DNA of 64,000 nt, taken from positions 62,001 through 126,000 of the forward strand of contig NZ_QJSH01000004.1 in the NCBI RefSeq assembly GCF_003426025.1. The letters run 5' to 3'. The notes beneath the pieces were generated by a model. That model had not been told where the DNA came from. It did not search any database and worked only from the letters and a program-made list of their open reading frames with translations. The position numbers and the translations under genes were made by a program. The DNA comes from Paraliobacillus quinghaiensis (GTDB taxonomy: Bacteria; Bacillota; Bacilli; Bacillales; Amphibacillaceae). This document shows positions 34,163 through 42,088 of this stretch, piece by piece; within the stretch, counting starts at the first letter, position 1, and every line of letters starts with the position of its first letter.

Positions 34163-34470
34163 TATTCTTTCTCCCCTTTCATCGATTTTTTGTATTCATT
34201 TATTAGTAACTTCGTTGTATCAAGATCAATTTTATCGTTGATTGCTAACTTTTTAATCAGTGAAATATATGGTTCATTCGAGATATCATCGTTAATTTTA
34301 ATCTTTTGAATCAATTTATCTAGTCTCAAACGGACCGTAGGGTAACTTACATCATATTGAGTAGCAACCTCTTTAAGTGAACCAGATGAAAGCATGAATC
34401 TTTTTATAAAGCCCCAATCTTCTTCATCCAAATTCGATGCCCAGTCAGGCAAATTATTTATTGACACCAT
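34162..34470 (-). CDS. DUF2089-type helix-turn-helix regulator
   Basis: The 102-residue protein has SSGSLKEVATQYDVSYPTVRLRLDKLI (about 27-55), a helix-turn-helix of the kind found in DUF2089 proteins, preceded by DEEDWGFIKRF. I prefer the ATG at 34470; GTG codons at 34476 and 34467 are alternatives around the same AAAGGGG site. It probably controls its own operon with the two membrane proteins that follow. Confidence 0.7.
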   Translation of the reverse strand: MVSINNLPDWASNLDEEDWGFIKRFMLSSGSLKEVATQYDVSYPTVRLRLDKLIQKIKINDDISNEPYISLIKKLAINDKIDLDTTKLLINEYKKSMKGEKE

Positions 34471-34563
34471 TACCACCCCTTTATTTAATTATACCATAAA
34501 TAAATTATATATTTAATAAAATTTAAAATTATTTTAACTTTATTAAAGTAAACTTAAAAAAAT

Positions 34564-34598
34564 AAAAAGTGTTTCTGCCTTTTAGCAAAAACACTTTT
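34564..34598 (-). terminator. Terminator after yisL
   Basis: AAAAGTGTTT-TGC / GCA-AAACACTTTT arms with a short loop; minus-strand TTTTATTTTTTT follows. Confidence 0.8.
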
Positions 34599-34658
34599 CT
34601 ATTCACGTATAAATTATTTAGTTATTTTTAAAAAGCAGAACCCTTTCACCTCATAATA

Positions 34659-35036
34659 TTATAACGGTAAAAGTCCCCATGGCAAGCGACCAAATCCTAA
34701 GGCAAGCACAATAACTAGCGCTACAATTAGTTGTACAAAAAAGCCCTTTATCGGTTTACCTTTAGCATAACGGACTAATAACATTTCTAAACAAGCTACT
34801 ACCCATAAACCAGCGGCAATTTTCACAATCATTTCTGCCATATATGCATCCCACGTACCTGATGTGATATAGCCATACAACAAATCGCCACCTGAATAAA
34901 TAATCAATAAATACGTTACCCTTGTAATCATATGGCTGATTTTTGCAGGTTTTTGTTTATCCTGTTTATAAAGCGAATATGTTACCGCAAATAAAATAAG
35001 CGCTAATACCCAAGATGTAATGTGTAAATGAATCAT
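34659..35036 (-). CDS. yisL: YisL-like membrane protein (DUF1516)
   Basis: The 125-residue integral membrane protein has four spans and starts MIHLHITSWVLALILFAVTYSLY, closely matching B. subtilis YisL (DUF1516). Its place between gerP and asnO is as in B. subtilis. Function unknown. GGAGGGAAAAG precedes the ATG. Confidence 0.87.
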   Translation of the reverse strand: MIHLHITSWVLALILFAVTYSLYKQDKQKPAKISHMITRVTYLLIIYSGGDLLYGYITSGTWDAYMAEMIVKIAAGLWVVACLEMLLVRYAKGKPIKGFFVQLIVALVIVLALGFGRLPWGLLPL

Positions 35037-35107
35037 ATTCTTTTCCCTCCATCCAAACTAATATAATCTTAGCATGTTTTCTTTCACTTTTCATTCTAAT
35101 AAGTTTT

Positions 35108-36277
35108 TTATCTTTTATTTGGTAGTCTTTCCATATACATCAATCGTCTCCATAACCACTCTAAAGGACCGAAACGATAGCGTTCCATGTAAATCCGGCT
35201 TAAGAAAATTTGCCCGAGATAAACAGCAAATACAATTCCGATACTTCCAAGCGGGCTTATACTACCATATAACCCAAAGCCAACTGAATAAAACAAAATA
35301 AAGCAAACGACTGATTGAAAGATGTAATTGGATAACGACATTTTCCCAACATACGTAAACGGCTGGAAAAGTTTTTCCCCAATACTACTCCGATAAATTA
35401 ATGTAATAGAAGTTAAATAGAAGATCGCAGAAGCAGAGCCTCCAATTGTATCTTGCAACATCGATAACCAGGTTGGATTCCCCCATAGATAAACACCAGC
35501 TTTTATTCCAATAAATAAAATGAATGAAATGAGCCATACTCTTTTCAAAAACAAGTGATTTCTTTCTATATCATGTAACCATTTCCTACGTGCTGTCACC
35601 ATTCCCAAAAGAAATAATGGTAACAGGTTAAATATCAAAATAATATATGTGAAAATGCCATTACTGTAAGACCAATCTTTAAAATTCTGTTGCCATACCT
35701 CAAATAAACTACCAGTTCCATAATGTGCAATTGCTTGCTGTATCCCAGCTAGATTATAGCCATCTAATTGATCTCTCACTAGATATAATAAACCTGTATA
35801 TAGCAAAGTCGGGATAACCAATAAACTAAGTGCCCATACAACCAAAGTCCGATCTGCTCTTTTAAAGAATAGAAATAGAAACATGCCAATGATGCCGTAT
35901 GTTAATAGGATATCACCATGCCATATGAAAAAAGCGTGAATCAAGCCAAATCCGATTAAAATTACTAAACGACGAAACAGTAATTTATTAACGGGTTGTT
36001 GTCTCTTCTGAATATTTTCAACAATGATTTGAATACCGAATCCAAATAAAAAAGAAAATAACGTATAAAAACTTGATTGAAAAAAAATATCAATAATCGT
36101 TTGAATTACATGACCTGCAGTACTAGACTGAAATACTTCTTCTCCACCATATAAAAAGTAAGGTGCATTAAACGCTGGAACATTTACCATAAAAATCCCA
36201 AAAATAGCAAATCCTCTTGCAGCATCTATCCATGTTAATCTTTTTTTCTCTGTAAGTGGTGTGGCATTTGAATTCAT
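35108..36277 (-). CDS. DUF418-family membrane protein (YeiB-like)
   Basis: The 389-residue protein has about ten spans and the DUF418 pattern: RLTWIDAARGFAIFGIFMVN at the start and the C-terminal block YVGKMSLSNYIFQSVVC ... GPLEWLWRRLMY. Relatives such as B. subtilis YxaH and E. coli YeiB have no proven function; transport or acyl transfer has been suggested. AAAGGGGAGAAGC precedes the ATG. It is divergent from gerPA and 71 bases upstream of yisL. Confidence 0.85.
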   Translation of the reverse strand: MNSNATPLTEKKRLTWIDAARGFAIFGIFMVNVPAFNAPYFLYGGEEVFQSSTAGHVIQTIIDIFFQSSFYTLFSFLFGFGIQIIVENIQKRQQPVNKLLFRRLVILIGFGLIHAFFIWHGDILLTYGIIGMFLFLFFKRADRTLVVWALSLLVIPTLLYTGLLYLVRDQLDGYNLAGIQQAIAHYGTGSLFEVWQQNFKDWSYSNGIFTYIILIFNLLPLFLLGMVTARRKWLHDIERNHLFLKRVWLISFILFIGIKAGVYLWGNPTWLSMLQDTIGGSASAIFYLTSITLIYRSSIGEKLFQPFTYVGKMSLSNYIFQSVVCFILFYSVGFGLYGSISPLGSIGIVFAVYLGQIFLSRIYMERYRFGPLEWLWRRLMYMERLPNKR

Positions 36278-36364
36278 AAAGAGAGCTTCTCCCCTTTCTA
36301 TTTTACGCGATATGTACTGACTTCTATTCTATATGAAAAGAACATCTTACTCTACACAAAAGGA

Positions 36365-36390
36365 ACAAAATTGGACGATTTTCATAAACT
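36365..36390 (+). promoter_or_regulatory. Candidate SigK promoter of the gerP operon
   Basis: AC, 16 bases, CATAAACT (36383-36390) fits the SigK pattern AC-N16-17-CATANNNT. gerP is transcribed by SigK in the mother cell in other Bacillus species. The predicted start would be close to the ribosome site, so this is tentative. Confidence 0.35.
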
Positions 36391-36412
36391 GCTAGAAAAG
36401 GAGGAATCTAAA

Positions 36413-36631
36413 ATGCCTGCTATAGTTGGGGCAGTTAAAGTTATTTCTATTGGTTCATCCAGTATTTTTCATATTGGTGATGTTTATATGATGCAACCTT
36501 ACTCAAACGCAAAAACTTTTGCAGGTGGTGGCTCCTTTATCACGGGAGATGGTATTACTGTTGAGTTAAATAAGTCAAATACACTTATAAATGATCAAGA
36601 TAAATTTGATCAAATAGTTTCCAGTATATAG
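36413..36631 (+). CDS. gerPA: Spore germination protein GerPA
   Basis: This 72-residue protein starts MPAIVGAVKVISIGSSSIFH; the ATG at 36413 has AAAGGAGG eight bases upstream. It has the GerPA/GerPF fold signature (SIFHIGDVYMMQP ... AGGGSFITGD). GerP proteins are made in the mother cell and help nutrients pass the spore coat to the inner-membrane germinant receptors. It is the first gene of gerPABCDEF, all six present in order. Confidence 0.93.
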   Translation: MPAIVGAVKVISIGSSSIFHIGDVYMMQPYSNAKTFAGGGSFITGDGITVELNKSNTLINDQDKFDQIVSSI

Positions 36632-36642
36632 AGGTGCTGCAC

Positions 36643-36849
36643 ATGCATTTAACCGTCCATCAATCAATTATGATTCAAATGTTAAAAATAGGAAGTGTTT
36701 CAAATGCTTCTGTTCTTCAAATCGGTAGTGCGGGCTCGATCCAATCTACAGCTGATCTTAACAATACAGGGGAATTTCAGGAATTAGCTGAAGAGGCGGA
36801 GCCAGCTATCGAAACACCATTGGTCCCACTAACTCCTCCCACACTTTAA
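36643..36849 (+). CDS. gerPB: Spore germination protein GerPB
   Basis: I start at the ATG at 36643 (MHLTVHQSIMIQMLKIG) with GAGGTG six bases upstream, 11 bases after gerPA; it gives 68 residues. The core SVSNASVLQIGSAGSIQ matches B. subtilis GerPB. The Pro-rich C-terminus (VPLTPPTL) is also typical. Role in coat permeability to germinants. Confidence 0.92.
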   Translation: MHLTVHQSIMIQMLKIGSVSNASVLQIGSAGSIQSTADLNNTGEFQELAEEAEPAIETPLVPLTPPTL

Positions 36850-36912
36850 TCACACTTGGGCTATTTTCACATATGTTATTACTACTGAAACAATTGTAGG
36901 GAGGGGAGAATT

Positions 36913-37473
36913 ATGAATGATCAGGCTTGGTATGACTATATTAATCAACTGCATCAACATATAATCGAACAAGATAAAAAGATTCAAAACCTTACAGATC
37001 GCATAGATCAATTGGAATATCAGCAACCAAATAAAGGCCAGCAAACGACGATTGAAAAATTAGAATACCATTTTGATCAGCTAAAAATTGAGCGAATGGA
37101 TGGTACGTTGCATATTGGTTTGTCACCTGAAGATCTAACTAAAATGGATAACTTCTCATTACCTCTTCGTAATCAACCAAGCAATCAACCATACCCGCAG
37201 TTGATTCGGCATTTGGAAGAATTCGTAGATCAAGATGGGCCTGCGATGTTACAACAATTTGAAACTGAATTTCAATCACCATTAGATGATACAAAAAAGA
37301 ACTTAATCATACAGGATATTCGAAAACAACTCCCTACACGCGTTGCCTATTATGAAAAAGAAGCGAAACAACAAGGTATTCCCAAGCAACAGTTTGAAAA
37401 ATATATGTATCAACAAATCCAAACGGAAATTGACCATTCATTACGTCAATTCTTTAAAAATCAAGGAGAGTAA
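36913..37473 (+). CDS. gerPC: Spore germination protein GerPC
   Basis: The 186-residue product starts with a coiled coil (about 1-60, NQLHQHIIEQDKKIQNLTDRIDQLE) and continues with the GerPC domain (TLHIGLSPEDLTKMD). It is the largest GerP protein and lacks membrane spans. GGGAGGGGAGAATT precedes the ATG. It lies between gerPB and gerPD with five bases to gerPD. Confidence 0.92.
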   Translation: MNDQAWYDYINQLHQHIIEQDKKIQNLTDRIDQLEYQQPNKGQQTTIEKLEYHFDQLKIERMDGTLHIGLSPEDLTKMDNFSLPLRNQPSNQPYPQLIRHLEEFVDQDGPAMLQQFETEFQSPLDDTKKNLIIQDIRKQLPTRVAYYEKEAKQQGIPKQQFEKYMYQQIQTEIDHSLRQFFKNQGE

Positions 37474-37478
37474 AGCCT

Positions 37479-37694
37479 ATGTATTTTGAAGTGCATAACT
37501 GGGATTTAAAGGTTGGGAATGTAGATATCAAAGCAGTCTCCTCCTCCTCGTTATTTTTAGTTGGGGATAATGATTGTATGCAACTTTATTCCTTCTATGA
37601 CACTCCACCGGATTCTTATATTGTCGGATCACTGGTACCATTAAGTCGCGTGGGTGGTGTGGAAACAGCTAATGATACGAACAACCAAGGTTAA
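37479..37694 (+). CDS. gerPD: Spore germination protein GerPD
   Basis: The 71-residue protein MYFEVHNWDLKVGNVDIKAV is followed by the GerPD core SSSSLFLVGDNDCMQLYSFYDTPP. AAGGAGAGTAAAGC precedes the ATG. Its last 23 bases overlap the start of gerPE in another frame. Confidence 0.9.
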   Translation: MYFEVHNWDLKVGNVDIKAVSSSSLFLVGDNDCMQLYSFYDTPPDSYIVGSLVPLSRVGGVETANDTNNQG

Positions 37695-38067
37695 CTTTTT
37701 TAGAGTTAACTCTGTCGCTTTTTCATCAATCCTGGAGATTGGGGATGCTACCCATTGTTATCCTGAAACTAACATCATTGCTGTTCAAAAGGAAGGTGGA
37801 GTTGAATCTGATGAAGGATACGAATTTGACAAGTATTCCTTGTTTGATAAACAAAAACCTCCACTTCCCCCAATAACCAATGTCCCAAAAAAAACATACA
37901 ACCACAAAAAATCACTTCATGTCGATGCAATTAATATCACAGGTGTCACTAGTTCTGGTGTCGTGCAATTAGGAAATCTAAAAAATGTGGAGGCAGAATC
38001 ACGAATTAAGCACATTCGTATTCTAGAAGATGAACAGGCTGATGATGAATTGAATAGTATAAGATAA
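37672..38067 (+). CDS. gerPE: Spore germination protein GerPE
   Basis: I choose the ATG at 37672 (MIRTTKVNFFRVNSVAFSS), which overlaps gerPD by 23 bases; upstream in-frame codons lie deeper in gerPD and are less likely. The 131-residue product has two GerPE-type repeats: SVAFSSILEIGDA near the start and ITGVTSSGVVQLGN near residue 100. A good ribosome site is not evident, so coupling to gerPD translation is likely. Confidence 0.88.
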   Translation: MIRTTKVNFFRVNSVAFSSILEIGDATHCYPETNIIAVQKEGGVESDEGYEFDKYSLFDKQKPPLPPITNVPKKTYNHKKSLHVDAINITGVTSSGVVQLGNLKNVEAESRIKHIRILEDEQADDELNSIR

Positions 38068-38095
38068 ATAAATCAATATATAGGATGTGAAAAAA

Positions 38096-38311
38096 ATGCC
38101 ATCAATAGTCGGTCCAATTAAAATAAATGAAGTTGGAGGGGTTATAAACTTTGGTGATAGCTTTTACCTGTCACCAAAAAGCGCTTCTAAAACAGCCGCT
38201 GGTTCAGGTGCTTTTAACACAGGTGACTTCATTAACACCAATAACGGCTTAAACGCAACCAATTCTTTTGACCCTGATGCTGTCGATCAAGTTGTAAGTG
38301 GAAATGCATAA
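38096..38311 (+). CDS. gerPF: Spore germination protein GerPF
   Basis: Starting at the ATG at 38096 (MPSIVGPIKINEVGG; AGGAT nine bases upstream), the 71-residue protein matches GerPF, with VINFGDSFYLSPKSASKTAAGSG and AFNTGD. It closes the operon and is followed by a terminator shared with addA. Confidence 0.92.
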   Translation: MPSIVGPIKINEVGGVINFGDSFYLSPKSASKTAAGSGAFNTGDFINTNNGLNATNSFDPDAVDQVVSGNA

Positions 38312-38339
38312 AAAAAGTGGGGAATCCCCACTTTTTTTT
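38311..38339. terminator. Bidirectional terminator between gerPF and addA
   Basis: AAAAAGTGGGGA / TCCCCACTTTTT, a perfect palindrome with A and T runs on both sides. It starts at the gerPF stop codon. Confidence 0.92.
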
Positions 38340-38365
38340 ACATATACTCAATTAAAAGGAACTAA

Positions 38366-41300
38366 CTATTCTACTTCCACTACTATTCCCTTATCAAAAA
38401 AGTACAAGTACTTTTCTTTAACAGGTTGTTTCCATATCTGTTCTAATGCTTTTGCATATAAGTTCATTTGTACGCGATAGCGTTCACGTAATGTTTCCTC
38501 TTTTTGTTGGTCAATATTTCCTTGGATTGTATCGGTTTTATAATCAACCAATGCCCATCCATCCTCAACAGGTAATAATAGATCCATTACCCCCTGAATA
38601 AAGACGCGCTCTTGTTCGCGATCATCCCAATTTGAGTAAACCTCTTCTGCATTTACAGTCAAACTAAATGGAACCTCACGGTGAAGATCTGTTGATTCAA
38701 TCACACGTTTTCCAATAGGTGTTTCAAAAAAATGAGCAATTGCCTCTAAATCGATTACATCTGCTTGATCCTGTGTAAGGATTTCTTTTTCAACCATTGC
38801 TTGCACTACTTCTGCTACTTCTGCTGCCTTCCATTTCTTAGTGAACGGAATGTGCTGCATTACCGTGTGCATTGCTGTTCCTATTTCTGTCGCACTTAAT
38901 CGTTTCTCTTTTTGCATAAAAGCTGGACGTCTAATAATTGGTGCTTGAAATGATTGAACAAGCTGGGTATCACTGTATGCATCCTTTACTTCTTTTTGTC
39001 GCTTAATCTCTGTCACTGTTTGCTTGGCACGGTAACTTGCTGCTTGTTGATATGGATAGGTGAAAGTCAGCCGTTTTGTAACCTTTTCATCTAAGGTTGG
39101 ATCGACTTGATCAATCTCCTGCCAGTTTTTTATTTTATCTGTCAGGTCAACTGATGCCAAATCAGCCTCTTCTTCCATGGCTCGATACGTATCCGCGTGC
39201 TCAACTTGTACATTCCATCTCGCTTCATCTTCTCTGATAACAGCAGAAACTTGTACATCTATTGGTTGATCACGTAATACATCCGCTTGTTCATTTCGAA
39301 TCAAAGCAGATCCTACCCAATCCAGATACGTATTTGTTTCCAAACGATAGTGTGCAGGCAATACCCAATCTGGATGTTCTGCAACCTCTTGCCATTTTGC
39401 CTTTTTCTTTTCAAAAGAAGCAACTGTTCCAATCATGACCAACTTCTCTTTCGCACGCGTTAACGCAACATATAATACACGCATTTCCTCTGCCCACATT
39501 TCCCGCTGCATTTGTTGCTTCAGTGCATGATAAGCTAGGGTTGGATACATGATTCGTTTTTCCGGGTCAATGTATTTACTTCCAAGTCCTAAATCTTTGT
39601 GTAACAAATACTTTTGACGTAAATCTTGTTGATTAAACTGTTTATCCATTGCGCCTAGAATAACAACCGGAAACTCTAATCCTTTACTTTTATGAATTGT
39701 CATAATACGGACTACGTCTTCCTGCTCCCCTAAAGCACGCGCTGCGCCTAGGTCATCCCCTTTTTCCTCCATCCGATCGATAAAACGTAAAAATCGGAAT
39801 AAACCACGGAATGAGGTTGCCTCATAACCGCGTGCTCGGTCATACAGTGCACGTAAATTCGCTTGGCGTTGTCTTCCACCTGGAATGCCACCAACAAAGT
39901 CATAATATCCTGTCTCACGGTAAATTTGCCAAATCAAATCGGCTAATGCGCCTTGACGTGCTTCTGTGCGCCATGCTTGTAATTGTTGTAAAAATAGTTC
40001 AACAGATGCTCGTTTAGCTTGATTCTGTGTTGCCTTTACAAATTGTTGTAAGGCCTCATAATAGCTGACATGTTTTTTAGCTAACCGAATCTGGGCAAGG
40101 TCATCCTCATTTAATCCAACAATCGGTGAACGTAAAACACTTGCCAGCGGAATATCTTGTTTCGGATTATCAATTACTTTTAACAAGCTTAACATTACTT
40201 TTATTTCAATTGCTTCTAAATAACCTGTAGCAAGTTCCGCATAGACTGGAATCCCTTGTTGCTTTAACTCTTCCATTATGGTTGGTGCCCAAGTCATGGA
40301 ACGCATTAAAATAACAATATCGCGGTAATGGATATTCCGCTTCTGTCCGGTTGCTTTATCTACTACTTGCATTGGAGCTGTATCCTGATTGCCAATCCAA
40401 CGTTTAATCCGTGCTGCATAAGCTCTCGCTTCAATCTGTGCTTTTTCCAAATCCTCTAAGCTTTCGGTTTCTTCCTCTCCTTCTGTTTCTTCCTGTGCTT
40501 CCCGATCAATCACGACGACTTCCGCATCCGCATCTGTTAATGTTAATTCATCATAAATGAAGTTCGAATAAATTAACTCTGCGTCTTGATCATAGACAAT
40601 CTCACCAACTTCTTCATCTAACAACTGCCTGAAGATATAGTTAGTTGCCGTTAATACTTCTTGTCTACTCCTGAAGTTCCGTGCTAAGTCAATTCGTTTT
40701 GCTGGATGATCTTCATATGAAAATTGCTTATACTTTTCGATAAATAAAGATGGCTCCGCATGACGGAAACGATAAATACTCTGCTTAACATCTCCAACCA
40801 TAAACATGTTCCCAGGATCTTTTTGTGAGACCAAACTTAAAATTGTTTCCTGTACCACATTTGTATCCTGGTACTCATCAACAAGTACTTCCGTGAATTT
40901 AGCCCGTAATGCCTGTGCTACAGCAGAAGGAAGAGGCTCTTCTGGTGTGGCTTTTTCCGACAACAAAATTTCCAATGCATAATGCTCTAAGTCAGAAAAA
41001 TCAACAAGCGCTTTCTCTTTTTTCAGTGTGGCATAACTTTCTTTAAACTCTTTTACTAATACTACTAGTTGTTTCATCGTTGGATATAAAGCTTCCATAT
41101 CCGCTAAATAGGAAGATAGTTTTCTAGAAAACCAATCACTTGCTAGGTCATTCCATCGTTTTTTGTACTTGTTTCGAATATTTTTAACTTGTTCTTTCTT
41201 CTCTTCATCACAGTCAACTTTTTTACGTGATAGAGCTTTGAACTTTCCGTCTAAAAATATAGGTTGGACATTTTCCCAGCCCATTTCTAGCATTGCGCTA

Positions 41301-42088
41301 GCTTCTTGGATCATTAATAAATCTGCATCAAGTGCTTCCCCGTAGTGATAAGGCCCATCACTTTCTCTTGTCAATGCAAGTGCCTTTTCCACTTCTATAC
41401 GCATCGCATAAAGTTGTCTTTTCACATCTTCTTTTAAGATTTTCAACCAAACAAGCTGGTCTTCCTCCATATCTGGATTAACCTGATACATCGCTGCAAG
41501 GTTATCCAACCACTGTTCTGGCCACGGATTTTGCATGGCGAAATCATATAATTTAAGAACAAGTGATTCTACTTCTAAATCATTTCGATCATTTGAAAAT
41601 CTATCGACTACTGAAAAGAAAGCTTCCTGTTGTTCCGCTTCTTTTCCATACCAGCTTTCAAATAACTCCTCTAACACTTCTTGACGGAGCAAGTCCGCTT
41701 CCACATCATTTGCAATTCTAAAGCCTGGATCAATATCAAGTAAATACGCGTTACGACGAATTAAATCCATGCAAAAAGAGTGCAATGTCGAAATAGAAGC
41801 TTGCTGTAATAAAGATAGCTGTTTTTTTAGATGAAAAGAGCCAGGGTTAGCTTCTAATGCAGCATCTAAAGCTTCTGCCACCCGGTTACGCATTTCTTGA
41901 GCAGCTGCATTGGTAAACGTCACAACAAGTAATGAATCAATATCAATTGGTGCATCTTTGTTAATTACTTTTTGAATCATACGCTCAACTAGTACAGCGG
42001 TTTTTCCTGACCCAGCTGCAGCTGCTACTAACGTATCACTCCCACTCGTGTAGATCGCCTCTTCTTGTTCTTTTGTCCATTGTGGCAT
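38366..42088 (-). CDS. addA: ATP-dependent helicase/nuclease subunit A
   Basis: AddA is the motor and 3'-strand nuclease of the AddAB double-strand-break repair complex. The 1240-residue protein has Walker A AAAAGSGKT (22-30), the UvrD helicase motifs LVDEYQDTN and FMVGDVKQSIYRFRHA, LARNFRSR, MTIHKSKGLEF, VLYVALTRAK, and a C-terminal RecB-type nuclease with ALVDYKTD. Its ATG overlaps the addB stop by one base. Length agrees with B. subtilis AddA (1232). Confidence 0.96.
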   Translation of the reverse strand: MPQWTKEQEEAIYTSGSDTLVAAAAGSGKTAVLVERMIQKVINKDAPIDIDSLLVVTFTNAAAQEMRNRVAEALDAALEANPGSFHLKKQLSLLQQASISTLHSFCMDLIRRNAYLLDIDPGFRIANDVEADLLRQEVLEELFESWYGKEAEQQEAFFSVVDRFSNDRNDLEVESLVLKLYDFAMQNPWPEQWLDNLAAMYQVNPDMEEDQLVWLKILKEDVKRQLYAMRIEVEKALALTRESDGPYHYGEALDADLLMIQEASAMLEMGWENVQPIFLDGKFKALSRKKVDCDEEKKEQVKNIRNKYKKRWNDLASDWFSRKLSSYLADMEALYPTMKQLVVLVKEFKESYATLKKEKALVDFSDLEHYALEILLSEKATPEEPLPSAVAQALRAKFTEVLVDEYQDTNVVQETILSLVSQKDPGNMFMVGDVKQSIYRFRHAEPSLFIEKYKQFSYEDHPAKRIDLARNFRSRQEVLTATNYIFRQLLDEEVGEIVYDQDAELIYSNFIYDELTLTDADAEVVVIDREAQEETEGEEETESLEDLEKAQIEARAYAARIKRWIGNQDTAPMQVVDKATGQKRNIHYRDIVILMRSMTWAPTIMEELKQQGIPVYAELATGYLEAIEIKVMLSLLKVIDNPKQDIPLASVLRSPIVGLNEDDLAQIRLAKKHVSYYEALQQFVKATQNQAKRASVELFLQQLQAWRTEARQGALADLIWQIYRETGYYDFVGGIPGGRQRQANLRALYDRARGYEATSFRGLFRFLRFIDRMEEKGDDLGAARALGEQEDVVRIMTIHKSKGLEFPVVILGAMDKQFNQQDLRQKYLLHKDLGLGSKYIDPEKRIMYPTLAYHALKQQMQREMWAEEMRVLYVALTRAKEKLVMIGTVASFEKKKAKWQEVAEHPDWVLPAHYRLETNTYLDWVGSALIRNEQADVLRDQPIDVQVSAVIREDEARWNVQVEHADTYRAMEEEADLASVDLTDKIKNWQEIDQVDPTLDEKVTKRLTFTYPYQQAASYRAKQTVTEIKRQKEVKDAYSDTQLVQSFQAPIIRRPAFMQKEKRLSATEIGTAMHTVMQHIPFTKKWKAAEVAEVVQAMVEKEILTQDQADVIDLEAIAHFFETPIGKRVIESTDLHREVPFSLTVNAEEVYSNWDDREQERVFIQGVMDLLLPVEDGWALVDYKTDTIQGNIDQQKEETLRERYRVQMNLYAKALEQIWKQPVKEKYLYFFDKGIVVEVE

